Positions 1 through 12,911 of a stretch of DNA of 64,000 nt are shown here, piece by piece. This DNA is from Ailurus styani (Eukaryota > Chordata > Mammalia > Carnivora > Ailuridae). The DNA is taken from positions 438,135 through 502,134 of the forward strand of contig LNAC01000347.1 in NCBI GenBank assembly GCA_002007465.1, in the 5' to 3' direction. The translations under genes and the position numbers were made by a program. Position 1 is the stretch's first letter. Each line of letters opens with the position of its first letter. Below the pieces are notes generated by a model, which was given only the letters and a program-made list of their open reading frames with translations, was not told the origin of the DNA and did not search any database.

Positions 1-170
1 AAAGCCTCTGCCTTCGGCTCAGGTCATGATCTCAGGGTCCTGGGATGGAGTCCTGCATCAGGGTCTGCTCAGCAGAGAGCCTGCTTTCTCCTCTCTCTCT
101 GCCTGCCTCTCTGTCTACTTGTAATTTCTCTCTCTCTCTGTCAAATAAATAAAATCTTAAAAAAAAAAAA
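1..170 (+). mobile_element. Carnivore SINE, 5' cut by window start
   Basis: Starts inside the head (AAAGCCTCTGCCTTCGGCTC) and ends in AAATAAATAAAATCTT plus poly(A). Confidence 0.95.
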
Positions 171-710
171 GAAAATAGGATTTAATGCAGAAGCGAGTTA
201 GAATTCACTTAGCTGTTTTATAAGGCAGGGTGCAAAGGACAGGAATTTGGAGATTGTTCCAGCCCTTGAACATGAGTATTCTGGGCCTTAACGCAGAGCT
301 TCCAAATCTGTGTGCCCTGGATGGGTTACAGAAGCCAGGAATTAATGAGCCACGACCCTGGAGCAGTTAGAACAGTGTTGTGATTTACCTCCAGGGCTTA
401 CAAATAGGACCATGTCTTCTCTCTATTAGTTTGTGAAAAACTGGTTGGGAAATTGCGCTGGGAAGTGCTGATGATAGACCCTGAGTTTATAGCTTCATGA
501 GTTGAGCCAGCTCTCAACATCACCCCACTTTCCTTCCTTGGATTCTGCGTTCATCACATTTCTTACAGATGTTTTTTTTTTACTTCCAAGATTGTGGGTG
601 TGTTGGCCAGCTACCAGGAACATTCTGATACTCCAGAATGTTATTTTCCTCTTGCAAAGTAACAGGTGTCTCTGGTTTATATATATAGGTCTCCTCTGTG
701 TGCTTTCTTT

Positions 711-930
711 CTTTTTTTTTTTTAAGATGTACTTACTTATTTGAGAGAGAGAGAGAATGCAAGCATGAGCAGGGGGAGGGGCAGAGGAAGAGGGAGAGAG
801 AGAATCCAAGCAAACTCCACACTGAGCATGGAGACTGATGTGGGGCTCGATCTCACAACCCTGAGATCATGACCTGAGCTGAAATCAAGAGTCTGACATT
901 TCACCTACTGTGGCCCCGCCCCTGCCAGGT
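711..930 (-). mobile_element. Older carnivore SINE
   Basis: Poly(T), AAGATGTACTTACTTATTTG, GA-rich run, then the inverse of the tRNA-like head. Diverged from the young copies. Unique sequence with no gene lies before it (171-710). Confidence 0.85.
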
Positions 931-934
931 GTCC

Positions 935-1355
935 CTCCTCTCTGTTTTATTGTGGTAAAATATGCATAACAATAAAATTGACCGTCATAACCATTTTTAA
1001 ATGTATATTTCAGCAGCACTAGGTGTATTTACATTGTTGTGTGACTACCAAACTGAAACTCTATACCTAATAAATAATAACTTCCTATTCCCTGTCCCCC
1101 AGCCCCTGGTAAACACTGACCTATTTTCTGTTTCCATGAATTTGCCCACTCCAGGTACCTCATAAAGTGGAACCCTATGATATTTGTCCTTTTGTGTTTG
1201 GTTTCAAGGCTCACCCATGTTTTAGCTTGTGTCAGAATGTCCTTCTTTTTATAGCTGTCTCCTGTATTTTTCATGAAAGGAAGTTTTCTCCTCTTGTAAT
1301 ACCTATGGAGGCACTTGACTCTAATGTATCTTAAGACCTGCAGAGCTGACACATA
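935..1355 (-). mobile_element. Old L1 3' fragment
   Basis: Typical inverse of an old L1 3' region (TTGTGGTAAAATATGCATAAC, ACATTGTTGTGTGACTACC). No intact reading frame. From 1356 to 2311 I see only unique sequence with a possible MIR/L2 relic near 1670-1780. Confidence 0.65.
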
Positions 1356-2311
1356 GACCCAGGGCTGATGACCCTACAAGATGCCGCCATCTTTGTCCGA
1401 ATAGCCAGCCAGGGTCCTGTGCTTTCTGGCTTCTCTGATCACAACATTCTTCCCCTCCACAGTTAGTTCTCAGATTTATGTAAACTCTCTCTGCACAATT
1501 TGTATGTTCTACCTCAGATTTAATTATAAAAACCTTTGTCCCTTCTAAGAGGAATTTCAGGTATCAGAAGATAGGTGTGGATGTACCAGGGATCAAAGGT
1601 CCTTCATGCTGAAACTATACAAAATAGAGGTTGCTTCAGACATGTGTTGTGAGTGAAAAGTAACATTTCTTGGGGATTTTCTGTGGACTAGGCTCTCTTC
1701 CAGGTGCTCTATCTCCATTATGATATTTAATCCCCTCAACAACATTCCAAGAGCCATATGGTCATTTGAGATCATACAGAGGAACTCGAGGCCCTAAGAA
1801 GCCAGAGGACGAAGGTTCCCAGAGACAGGATCAGGACGAGGGTGAAAAGCCAGGGCTCCAAGGCTTTCCTTTTCCAGAGTTAAGAGCAAATCATTGTAAA
1901 ATACAAGGTGTTAAAAGAACCACATACTGGTTGGGGAGAGATTATCCCATCTTGTTTCCCAGCATGGCCTCTGATAGTGTGAAGGAATCCATTCTTGGGG
2001 GATATCCTTGCTCAGACCAGGCTTCAGGTAAGACTGTTCTAACAAGCCAGGTCTACCAGGCCAGTGGCCCCAGAAGGAGCCAGAGAGGCAATTCTCTTTT
2101 GCTTTCCTGGTAGTCGTGGTTGGTAACTATGGGCATCCTGGTTGGGAAGTCTATGTGGCCCCATTCTCCCAGGCGGCATCCCCCAAAATCTGCCTGGTAG
2201 ACGGAGGTCGACTTCCTGGCTAGACTTCTAACCATGTGAGATAGCAACCATTCCCAGAGGCCATTGACTTAACCTCTCTCATCCCCACTTTCTATTAGCA
2301 CTCCTCAGTGC

Positions 2312-2605
2312 TTTTATTTTTTTTTATTTTTTTTTTTTAAAGATTTTATTATTTATTTATTTCACAGAGGGAGAGAGATCACAAGGAGGCAGAGAGGCAG
2401 GCAGAGAGAGAGGGGGAGGCAGGCTCCCCGCTGAGCAGGGAGCCCNATTACAAGTAGGCAGAGAGGCAGGCAGAGAGAGAGGAGAGAGGAGGAAGCAGGT
2501 TCCCTGCTGAGCAGAGAGCCCGACGTGGGCCTCGATCCCAGGACCCTGGGATCATGACCTGAGCCGAAGGCAGCGGCTTTAACCCACTGAGCCACCCAGG
2601 TGCCC
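2312..2605 (-). mobile_element. Carnivore SINE, composite across N at 2446
   Basis: Poly(T) and SINE body to 2445, then N, then another SINE body from ATTACAAGTAGGCAGAG to the head at 2605. The GA-rich section is present twice, so two SINE pieces, or two reads of one, are joined at the N. Confidence 0.85.
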
Positions 2606-2611
2606 TATAAT

Positions 2612-2932
2612 GATACAATAATCTTAATAGCTACTGTCTTTGAGTGACTTCCTTGTGTCTAGGCTTCTGCTAGGCAGGTTTTACCTATGACTTAATCTTC
2701 ACAACCATCTTATGAGGTAGGTCTCAGAGAAGTTAATGGAATAAGTTAAGTGATTGAAAGGGCGTTTCCTNAAGATACAATAATCTTAATAGCTACTGTC
2801 TTTGAGTGCCTTCCTTGTGTCTAGGCTTCTGCTAGGCAGGTTTTACCTATGACTTAATCTTCACAACCATCTTATGAGGTAGGTCTCAGAGAAGTTAATG
2901 GAATAAGTTAAGTGATTGAAAGGGCGTTTCCT
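2612..2932 (+). repeat. 159-bp direct repeat around a single N (probable assembly overlap)
   Basis: 2612-2770 and 2774-2932 are the same except one A/C difference and are separated by N at 2771. This is what two unmerged contig ends, possibly from two haplotypes, look like. Confidence 0.85.
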
Positions 2933-3370
2933 CTGTGCGGCCTAGGAATGCCTGTTGTGAATCTCACTAGCAGAGTGGAGGGTCAGGGGCGGGAAGGACC
3001 TCATTGTTATTAGACCATGCATACCAAGGATGCCAGTGCAGGGGAGAAGAGGCTGTGGAGAACCCTCAAGTTCTGCTTTTAAGCTGGATCACCTCTTCAC
3101 AGGGCTGGAATGCATACCCAGAAGTAGCCAATATTTCCCAAAAGTCTGAAAGCCCCGGTTGTCCCTTGACATTTGCAAAAGAATTCAATAATCTAGTTAA
3201 TTTGATTGTTCTTCCTTTCATGACTTTGTGGCCTAATTAAAAACTATAATTTAGTTGCATTTATTATCCCCAGACAACATCAAAGAGAATAGCTTTGTGT
3301 AGTGATAAAGCATCCAGTCAAGGGCAAAACAAGCAGACAAAGGAATGTTGGGATTGGAAGAGATGCTGGG

Positions 3371-3567
3371 GGGCGCCTGGGTGGCTCAGTGGGTTAAGCC
3401 TCTGCCTTCGGCTCGGGTCATGATCCCAGGGTCCTGGGATCGAGGCCGGCATTAGGATCCCTGCTCAGTGGAGAGACTGCTTCCCCTCTCCCTCTGTCTG
3501 CCTCTCTGCCTACTTGTGATCTCTCTCTCTGTGTCAAATAAATAAATAAAATCTTAAAAAAAAAAAA
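3371..3567 (+). mobile_element. Carnivore SINE with target duplication
   Basis: Full head to poly(A), flanked by TGGAAGAGATGCTGG on both sides, marking a recent insertion. Confidence 0.95.
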
Positions 3568-3871
3568 GTGGAAGAGATGCTGGAGTTCACTGAATCAGAT
3601 GATACCTCCAGAGACAGGTCCACTGAATGGGCAGGACAGCCCCAATCTCTTCTAGGGAATGGAATTTCAAAGGCTTTTTCTCGGATAGGATTATACCCTA
3701 TTCGAACGATTTCCAAAATCAAATTTTCTGTTTCATCAGGGCATCCGTACCAACAAAAGGAAAAAGATTGGAAGGGTGTGTCTCTCTGTACTCTAAAGAT
3801 TGATATTTATTCTCACAAATGAATTGAACAAAAATTTAAAACCGGCTGCTTTCTGCCTTGCGCGTGCACGC

Positions 3872-3873
<2 letters not shown>

Positions 3874-3908
<35 letters not shown>
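3874..3908. repeat. (TG)n microsatellite with CG-rich lead
   Basis: Alternating purine-pyrimidine run, preceded by GCGCGTGCACGCGCG. The rest of 3568-4659 shows no gene or repeat that I can name. Confidence 0.95.
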
Positions 3909-3911
<3 letters not shown>

Positions 3912-4659
3912 ACAGTGATGGATTTAGATACAAGTCCAGACACAAGGCCTGGCACATAGCAGACCCTCGATACATTGCAGTGTTTCTCTTTGTTTCCAAC
4001 CCTAAAGAAGTAGCGATTTTTGCTGATGAACCTGAAGCCACTATCTGCCTTTGAGTTTGCCAAAGTTGAGGTGCCAGGCCCTGATATCTAGAACAGTTTC
4101 ATTCTGTACCATCGGCATTGCTGATCTTGGGCAGGGAAACCTATCTGCTCCCCAAGGTTGGCTCAGGCCCGAGGCAGCTGGCTTCTTCTTATGAGCTTCT
4201 CTGGGTCTGGCCCCACAATTCGACCCTGCTCCCTATAATTCAAAACCAATCAAGCTCTGAAAAGTAAGATTGTGTGGAAGGGATTCCTTTGATCTGGAGA
4301 TGGAAAGATGAGATGAGTTCATCCTCATCCTTGAACGCAAATCCCTGCAGGTTAATAAATGCTCCCACGGCCAGCCCAACTGCTGTAGAAATGCAGAAAT
4401 CTTTCCCCTGACAGAAAAGAGATACGCCCCCTGGCCAACTGTGCTCCTATGTCTTTTGCTAAAAGTAAACAATTAAGACCCACTGTTGGACTGAGCAGCA
4501 GCAGAAAATAACAGCCATGCCGAGGACCACGGTTTTCTGAAGCACAGATTCCTGCCACCTCAGCGGCTTTCCCCCGGGGCCTCTGTCCCCCATTCCAGGG
4601 TGGAAGGCTCCATCTGTAGAGGGCACTTGTGTCTCACCTACCCATTCGGCTTACCCATA

Positions 4660-4805
4660 CTACTCAGAGTGTGGCCCCGGACCAGCAGTATGGACAGCAC
4701 CCGGAAACGTGTTCCAAATGCAAAGGCTTGGGCCCTCCGCCAGCCCTACTGAATAAGAATCTGCATTTGAACCAGATCCCAGGTGATCTGGGTACCCAGT
4801 GACGT
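4660..4805 (-). mobile_element. hAT-Charlie-like DNA transposon relic
   Basis: Inverse of a MER-type element (CTCAGAGTGTGGCCCCGGACC ... AATCTGCATTTGAACCAGATC). Old and short; family name by memory only. Confidence 0.5.
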
Positions 4806-5035
4806 TTTTGACCTGGCCTCGTATTATCACCTGTCTTTCCAAACAAACACAGTCTTGGCTCCCCACGGAGAATGCTATCCTCCCCAGGCGTGAGAATGTT
4901 CTATTGCCTTTCATCCCCTACTTGTTGTCAGCTACCATGGGAGCCATCCAACACTGACTTAATACGAACAACTTTAAGGCCCTCCCTCCAACTTAAACAA
5001 ACCAGATACAAAAGGCTTTCAGAAGTTGGGCTGCT

Positions 5036-5238
5036 GGGCGCCTGGGTGGCTCAGTGGGTTAAAGCCTCTGCTTTCAGCTCAGGTCATGATCTCAGGGTCC
5101 TGGGATTGAGGCCCGCATGGGGCTCCCTGCTCAGCGGGGAGCCTGCTTCCCCCTCTCTCTCTGCCTGCCTCTCTGCCTCCTTGTGATCTCTCTCCCTCTG
5201 TGAAATAAATAAATAAAATCTTAAAAAAAAAAAAAAAA
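5036..5238 (+). mobile_element. Carnivore SINE with target duplication
   Basis: Complete element flanked by AGAAGTTGGGCTGCT. From here to 6500 the sequence is unique, without a gene. Confidence 0.95.
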
Positions 5239-6514
5239 GAAGTTGGGCTGCTAATTTAGCAAATAAACATACAAGACGCCCAGTTACATTTGCTTTTCAG
5301 AGAAGCAATGGTGAGTTTTTTGGTACCAGTATGTCCCAAATGTTGCATGTGTCCTGTATTTTATCTGGCACCCCTACTCAGGGGCCAAAGTCCTGGGTCA
5401 TCCTGACCACTGCCCACCTCCACCTCTGCCTACTTTAGGTTTCAGATCCTCGCTTGCTTCCAGTGGTAGTGGCTTTGGTTCATGTTTCAAGCCCCAGATC
5501 ATGGTGTGATTCCTCTCTCCCAATGTGGATAAAAGGCAGGTGGTGAAAACAGCACAGACCTTGGCATCGAGGCAGCCCCTTGATTCTAAGTTTTGTCTCC
5601 TTGCTGTATAGAGAGTGCCTGGGACAGAACACATCTGCTTATCCAACGTCCTTGGCTGTCTTCGGTTATCTCTTGATAACCGGGTTCCTGGCAGGCAAGG
5701 CCCAGTTGTCCTTGAGTCTCTACCCTTGTCCAGTATCAACTCCAGAGAACTGGATGTGAACAGCACTACGTTGCGGACCAGGGCCGTCCTCCTATGGTGT
5801 CTGTCAGTGGTCTGCTATGAATTCAGCTCTGATTGGAGCAATCCCTGGGCTGCAAATTTAGCATGAGCTCCTTCACTCAAGGTGCTTCCCAACAAAATGT
5901 GGTAATTATATGGTGGTTATGTTGCACCTACAGCGACTTTTTGTTTGAGAGGAAACGAATTTAACTATTGCCAACGGACAGGTTTTCTTCTGGGTGGTTT
6001 TAATTGCATGTCTAAGGAAAACACGTTTGGGGTATTATATATTCTATGCGTTCCACAGACGCCATGTACTTTCCCAGCCTCGAATTTCCACTTTGGTTGG
6101 CTCCTTTACGCGCTCCTGCTGTCACCACTAGAGGTCAGCAGAGGGAAGAAGGCGTCTTCTAGTCAACCCCTCGGTCTTTGCCTGGAGGTAGCTTCAAGAA
6201 GGGAAGTTGAATTTCTCCGTAACATTTTCTTTTCCAAATGGGGACAAACAAACCTGAAATTGATGTATCCACGTAATCGTTAGTTTTACTAGGTCTGTTA
6301 TACAAGCTGTATGTATGTGTGGTGATTGCTGAATAATCAAAAGTTAAAGAAGTACCAGCTTAATGAAGTGTGTTGCATCTCATGTTTACTTCGATTTTAA
6401 CATCAAATCAGCAGCAAGCTCCAGCCCTAGCCGTTAATGTTGTCCACACAGTGTGTGTGTGTGGGGGGGTCTCACTGCAGTTAAGGAAACAAGATTTCAC
6501 AATAATAAGAAAGA

Positions 6515-6655
6515 GGAACTGGGATTTAGAAGTTACATCTGCTATGAGCACCAGGTGATATATGGAAATGTTAAATTGCATTATCGTACACCTGGAACTA
6601 ACATAACACTGTAAGTTAACTGTACTGGAATTAAAATAAAAATGAAAAAATAAGA
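6515..6655 (+). mobile_element. L1 3' tail
   Basis: Ends ACCTGGAACTAACATAACACTG ... ACTGGAATTAAAATAAAAATG, close to the L1 end at 60980-61070. Confidence 0.65.
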
Positions 6656-7029
6656 ATGACATCTGCTTGCTTTTCCTCAGTTAAGATCTTGGTTTCGGTT
6701 TTGGGTTTTTAGCTGGCTCTATTTTTGTCCACACGGATATGTGTACCCATGGGTTTGCATTGCTCATTTTGACCAATGACTTCTGCACCAGCATGCCGCT
6801 TTGGCCCTCTCGATAGTTCCAAGCACGTTGGAGGGAGGGACAGAGCTCCTCTCCTCCATGCTTCAGACCTGGTGTGGAGACATCCAACGGTTAATCTCAA
6901 CCTAAAGTCCCCTAGGGGTTGGCTTTAACAGAGGCACAAACTTGATCGTTGATGAGTTTCAAATGGTTGGTTTTCAAAGTAGAACCTTGTAGCAGAAGGA
7001 GGATATATTAAAAGAAACACTCTCTTCAT

Positions 7030-7244
7030 TGGGGAGGCTGGTTGGCGTAGTTGGGTCAGCGGCTGACTCTTGATTTCAGCTCAGGTAATGATCTCAGGGT
7101 CCGGGGATCGAGCCCTGTGTGGAGCTCTGTGTGCAGCACAGAGTGCTTGAGGATTCTCTCTCCCTCTGCCTCTCCCCTCTCCTCCCATGTGTGCACGTGC
7201 ACTCTCTCTCTCCCAAATAAATACATCTTAAAAAAAAAAAAAAC
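7030..7244 (+). mobile_element. Older carnivore SINE
   Basis: Diverged head (GGTTGGCGTAGTTGGGTCAG), TTGATTTCAGCTCAGG, tail AAATAAATACATCTT plus poly(A); short flanking repeat CTCTTCATTG. Confidence 0.85.
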
Positions 7245-7934
7245 CCTCTTCATTGAAATGAATTTGGAATTTGTTGTTCCTGTTGTAAGAGAAAATAAGC
7301 TGAATTTTAAACAGAACAGGCAGACATGATCAAACCAGGTCATTGTTTGCTTTTGCCTTGGCACGTGTCTCTAAAAACATCAGAGGAGAGTCTCTTTATC
7401 GGTAGTGATGGCCTCCATGGTCATTTTGCAGCTTATCTTCTGTACTAGACTCCTACATTTCTGGAAACGACCAAACATTGAAATCAGGGATTCCAATGAC
7501 CACTTGTCAGATTCCAGGCATACTAAACATTGATCCAAAAGCCTTCAGAACCATCCTGAATGAACCTAATTTTCTTAAGAATTTGCTCCCCACCCCTCCC
7601 CCATAGACTGGGAAAGTCTGGACTGTCCTAAACCCACACTGTATACATTGCACAGTCTTTCCATCCGCTGGCTGGAGCTCTTTCCTGGAAGCACATTCAG
7701 ATTCAAATGCATGTCCTCGCCCAGCCTGCAGGAAACAGGGGTCACCTGATCCAGGCTCTCATCCAAACCCTCATCTTCTGCACGTGAAAACAAAGGCCCA
7801 GGGAGGTTAAGAGATCTGCTCTCTGGAGAACAAGCACCAAGTCACCCAGTCATAAAGAGGAAAGCTGGTATCCCTAAGAGCTAATTTGGTTTCAGTGTCA
7901 GTGTTTTTATGGTTGGTGGAGTCCTCTAAATGTG

Positions 7935-8650
7935 TGGTTTATAGGTCATCAGCATCAGGGAGCTTCTTAGAATGCAAATATTATTATTATTATTATTTTT
8001 AAAATATTAGTAAAATACATATAAAATTTACTGTCTTACTGATTTCAAAGGGTATGGTTCGGGGGCATTAAGCACATTCACAGCGCTGTGCAGCCATCAC
8101 CAACATCCATCTCCAGAACTCTCTTCATCTTGCAACACTGAAACTTTATGCCCATTAAAACAACTCCCCCTTCCCCTCTCTCCCCGGCCCCTAACAGCAG
8201 CTGGCTCTGTGCACCTGACTCCTTTAGGTATCTCATGTGTTTGCATACAGTCCCTGTCTTTTTGTGACTGGCTTATTTCACTTCGGCTTCATCCAGGCTG
8301 TAGCATGGCTCAGAAGTTCTTCCTTTCGGAGGTTCAGCACTATTTTATTGTATAATCATACCATATTTTGTTTGTCCATTCATCTCTGGAGGAACCTGGG
8401 GTGCTTCCACCTTTTTTGGCTTTTGTGAATTATGCTGCTATATGAACATGGGTATACAAGTATGTTTTCGAGACCCTGCTTTCAATTCTTTTGAGTGTCT
8501 ACCCAGAGGTGGAATTGCTGGGTAGAAGTACAAATTCCTGGGCCTCACCTGAGCCAACTCAGTTGGGAACTCTCCTCACCAAGGCCCAGGATCTGTGCTT
8601 TCACAAGCTCTCCAGGTGACAGTCTTATATTCCGTAGCTGGAGCAAGCAC
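7935..8650 (+). mobile_element. hAT-Charlie-like relic split by an L1 fragment
   Basis: GGTCATCAGCATCAGGGAGC ... AATGCAAATA (to about 7980) continues after 8528 as ACAAATTCCTGGGCCTCACC ... CTCCAGGTGACA, with an antisense L1 3' fragment (about 7981-8527) in between. Nested order shows that the L1 is younger. Confidence 0.55.
7981..8527 (-). mobile_element. L1 3' fragment inside the hAT relic
   Basis: Inverse of old L1 3' sequence: AAAATACATATAAAATTTAC, CAGCCATCACCAACATCCA, GAATTATGCTGCTATATGAAC. Frames are broken. Confidence 0.65.
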
Positions 8651-9469
8651 AGCTCTGGAAGTCTCCACGGGGTAGGGGAGGGGGGCTAGCTGGCAGGAGA
8701 AGAGAGGGGTTGGCCTTCCTCAGGCAGGAGCTTGGTTACTCCCCTGCCGTCGTGGTGCCGCTAATTTGCTGCTGGTTAGACGTGAGGCGTGAGTACAGAG
8801 TCCTGAGGTAAATGTCTTCAAGAGGGGACTTTGGAATCCGTCTTCCTCCTCCAGGGCTCTAATTCATTGGGAAATAAGATCGCAGAGTAATAGGTGGGCT
8901 TAAAAAACAAAAAAACAACACAACACAAACAAAAACAACAACAACTAAGAAGAGGCCAAAAAAGGGGAAAAAAAAGATTGATTACTTACCGTGCTTTTAA
9001 GGAAAAAGAAGGAGGACATTGACTGATAATAAAAGAATTATAAGGACTCGCTGGAAGATGGAGGATAGTTAAGCGGAATGCCTGCAGAGAACATGGGGGA
9101 CAATGAATGAAGTGGGCCAGCAGGTGGAGGGGGTGTGTGAGTGACTGAGCGATGGGGATGTGGGGCCCCCAGCAGCCTCACCAGACTGGCAGCTGTGACT
9201 CAGAGACTCCGATCCAGCCCCCTGTCTGAACTCGCACAAATTCCTTTGTTTTTCTGAAATTTTACAAAAGAAGCTTGATATCTGGTGTGTATGTGAAACC
9301 TCCCCATTTCCACTATTGGCTTCAATGTTTTAAAAATATTAGCAATTCAAATAAAAGACTGAGAGGGATATAAGCCCACGGATGGCCATTGAGAGCCCAT
9401 CTTTTGCCTTCTTTTTGCTAAAACCGGAAGGTCAAATAATGTGCTTGAGATAGCAGCCTCTAGTTCCTT

Positions 9470-9610
9470 TGGATAAACTGTTTCAACTCTCTAAGCCCCA
9501 GGTTCCTCGACCGTAGGAGAGGATAATGGTGCCAGATCAAAGGAGCATTGTAAGAGTCGCTACAGAGTGCTCCAGAAAAAGCAATTAGCACGGTAGTTGC
9601 AACACAATGA
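9470..9610 (+). repeat. Probable MIR relic
   Basis: Order TTTCAACTCTCTAAGCCCCAG, GAGAGGATAATGGTGCC, AGAGTGCTCCAGAAAAAGC follows the MIR pattern. The stretch 8651-9469 has nothing I can name apart from an A-rich patch near 8903-8975. Confidence 0.45.
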
Positions 9611-9691
9611 GTTACTTAGTAAGTCATAGCTAGTATAAATATTGTCAACATTCATTCATTTATTCAGTCATTCAGTTAAGAAATAGTTTTT

Positions 9692-9932
9692 AAGGGATGC
9701 TTGGGTGGAATAAATAGTTTTTAAGGGATGCTTGGGTGGCTCAGTTGGTTAAGTGGCTGCCTTCAACTCAGGTCATGATCCCAGGGTCCTGGAATCGAGT
9801 CCCACATTGGGTTCCTTGCTCAGCGGGGTGCCTTCTTCTGCCTCTGCCAGATGTTCTCCCTGCTTGTGCTCACTCTCTTTGATGTCTTCCTCTCTCTCTG
9901 ACAAATGAATAAATAAAATCTTAAAAAAAAAA
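9692..9932 (+). mobile_element. Carnivore SINE with a duplicated head
   Basis: AATAGTTTTTAAGGGATGC TTGGGTGG occurs twice in a row (9682-9738), then the body runs to AAATAAAATCTT plus poly(A). A small tandem duplication at the 5' junction, or an assembly slip. Confidence 0.85.
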
Positions 9933-10237
9933 AGACTTTTTAAATGCTGTCTGCTCTGCTCGATATTGGGCTAGACAGACCATGAAGATCAAAGTTGACA
10001 CAGTCCCTGACATAATGGTGCTTATAGACTAATGGGGAAGATAGTTAAATCATTAATAATAAAAAAAATTAATAATGTGCTAAGTATGATGTTGGCAATA
10101 GAACAGGTTCCTATGGGAGTTGCCAGGTGCTGGCAACCCAAACGAGTGGGATCAGGAAGTACTGGCATCTAAGCTAAAACCTCCAGCCCTATTAGGTCCA
10201 TATAGACAGGTTTTTAGCTGGAGATGAACAGGTCTTT

Positions 10238-10272
10238 TCTGTTCTTTTTTTTTTTTTTTAAGATTTTATTTN
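10238..10272 (-). mobile_element. SINE stub ending at a single N
   Basis: Poly(T) plus AAGATTTTATTT and then N at 10272, after which unrelated sequence begins. The rest of the SINE is missing from the assembly. From 10273 to 11924 there is no gene or clear repeat. Confidence 0.75.
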
Positions 10273-11924
10273 CTTTTCCTGGCCCCAGAGATAGACTCCA
10301 GTCTTTCATCTTACCAGGGCGGTCCTTGCCATTGCCAAAAGTCCACCTGGCCAAATCTTAACCCCACAAAATCTTTGTTCACTCCCCAATTGGCTCTCCT
10401 GCCCAACTTCCTTTTAGCAAAATTATTCCACTTATCACCATTATCTTTGACTCCTTCCTCTCCTTTAGCAGCTTATATGCAGTTGGTTCAACAATAACAG
10501 TGTTTTAGGTAATTGATAGCTCACTTTGTGCCACATCATGGAAGGTATGGGGTCTGCATAGATCAGTAAGATAATACTATCAATGAGCTTATATTTGGCA
10601 AAGAATCAATATATTAAGAAGTAATTACTAAGTTAGATTGCAAGAGTGTTATAAAAGCAGGATGATGTAAAACATATAACAATGGGTTTTAGGAAGGTCA
10701 GCGACTAACCAGAAGGGAACTCAGCCCTGGATAGCCACTGTGGTGGTTTCTGTACTGAATAGATATAGCTCGGAACAGGACTTTAATAAGGGTTATTTAG
10801 GCCCACCTTAGATGAAGGGTGAGTCTTGGAGGCTCAGCATTAGGATGAGAATAAAGGAGGGAGAGGACAAGCTAGGAGCATTCGTGCTGCTAGAATGTAG
10901 AGTAGAGGACTTAAGTCATGGGGAGCCACTGAGGGGCCTTAATCAGGAGTGCAGGTAGGTCAGATGTGCGTTATAAGGATGCCATATGTGCAGAAGGAGG
11001 CTGGTGAGGAAGGTGAGGGATCGCAGGCACATTTGGTTGCCTATCATACTGGCATCCAGCAATTTTGTTCTGTCATCCCCCTGTCATGGGCTCAGGGAAA
11101 GCGGCCCCTTTTTGGTTCCATCAATGAATTCTGATTAATCTATAGACAATCATGGTCATGTGTTTACATGCCACGGTCACATGGTTACTATGCAACCTTC
11201 ACTAAGGACCCAAAAGCAGAAGTCAGCTGAAGAGCCGATCAGACGAGGGTGGTGGCAGTCATTGTGTGGCCAACGGCACAACCATCATGAAGCCACCAAC
11301 ATTCTTGCAGAGTCCTTGATAACCTTATTGTTTTGCCACATTAACGATCTTTCGAGATGCTTCCAGATTTTTTGTTGAGACAGTGATATTCGCTATTGCT
11401 AACACGCAGTAGTTTGAGTTTTCTGCAACTTCGAGCTGAAAGACAGAACCAGGGGGCAGGGAATCTGTTTAGAGGCTCCTGGAAGGACCTAGCTGAGCAA
11501 TGGTGGGGCCAAAAGTAAGGCAGAGGAAAGTAAGGACAGAGAAGGAGATGGATTCAAAAACAGGGAGGAAAACCAGCAAACTTGGTAGATGTCAGGTGTG
11601 TAAGTGAGGCAGACATGGGAAGCCCAAGACTTCCTGTCAGATTCTTCCTGTTAGATTCTTCCAGAAAAATATTAATTTTGTCCAGATATGTCTTAAGGAG
11701 GAGTTAGGGATGACAGTAGATTTCCATTTCAAACCAATTAAAGCTCAACAAATCTAATGAAATCTACTTTGAAGGTTTGCAGTTGCTTCATCTGTGTTTT
11801 TGTGACATTTTGTTGGCTATATCTAAGCATTATTTTATACTGAGTCCTTGGTCAGAAATAAACTCTACAAATATAATTCCTGGGAGAAAATAACCTCTGA
11901 CTTATAAAACCTGCTTTTAGAAAA

Positions 11925-12430
11925 AAAAATTTTGTGATGTAATTGACATATAATATTATATTAGTTTCAGGTATGCAACATGATTTGATATTTATATGTA
12001 TTGTAAAATGGCCACCACAATAAGTCTAGTTAACATGTATCACCCCACAGAGTTATAAATAGCTATACATTTTTCTTGGGATGAGAATTTTTAAGATGTA
12101 CTCTCTTAGCAAATTTCAAATATACAATACAGTTTAGTTAACTATAAGGACCATCCTGTACATCACATTCCCACTACTCTTTTATTTTATAACTGGAAAT
12201 TTGTACCTTTTGACCCCCTTCATCTATTTCACACCCTTTTCACCCCCTATCTCTGGCAACCACCAAGCTGTTCTCTATATCTGTGAGCTTTCCCCCTAAG
12301 ACTGCACATATAAGTGAGATCAGATGATACTTGTCTTTCTCTGTTTGACTTATTTCACTTAGCATAATACCCCCAAAGTCCATCCATGTTGTTGTAAATG
12401 GCAAAATTTCCTTCTTTTTTTTAAATGGCT
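11925..12430 (-). mobile_element. L1 3' fragment
   Basis: Inverse of L1 3' sequence (TTGTGATGTAATTGACATATAA, CACTTAGCATAATACCCCCAAAG, CCATCCATGTTGTTG). Confidence 0.7.
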
Positions 12431-12705
12431 GAATAAAAACCTGTTTTAGAAATAGGTTCTAGAACCACATTCTAATTAAAACCTGGGATTTGATGTATTT
12501 GTTGAGCCAGAATCTCCAGCGGCTGGCAGCAGACTGCTCCTGAAATGCCCCAGTCCTAGTGCCTGAGATATTGACCTTAGTGACGACCTCCCACAGCTAA
12601 GCCTTTTGTTTATCAACCCAAATGATCTCTAGTGTTTTTTAAAATATTAATTTTATTTCATGATAAGTGTACTCTTTAATCTCTACCCGCTTTTTCTTTC
12701 TTTCT

Positions 12706-12904
12706 TTTTTTTTAAAAGATTTTATTTATTTATATGACACAGAGAGAGAGAGATTACAAGTAGGCAGAGAGGCAGGCAGAGAGACAGGAGGAAGCAGGCT
12801 CCTTGCCAAGCAGGGAGCCCAATGCGGGCCTCGATCCCAGGACCCTGAGATCATGACCTGAGCCGAAGGCAGAGGCTTTAACCCACTGAGCCACCCAGGT
12901 GCCC
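12706..12904 (-). mobile_element. Carnivore SINE
   Basis: Poly(T), AAAGATTTTATTTATTT, GA-rich body, head inverse GCCACCCAGGTGCCC. It sits next to another SINE at 12912. Confidence 0.95.
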
Positions 12905-12911
12905 TTTTCTT

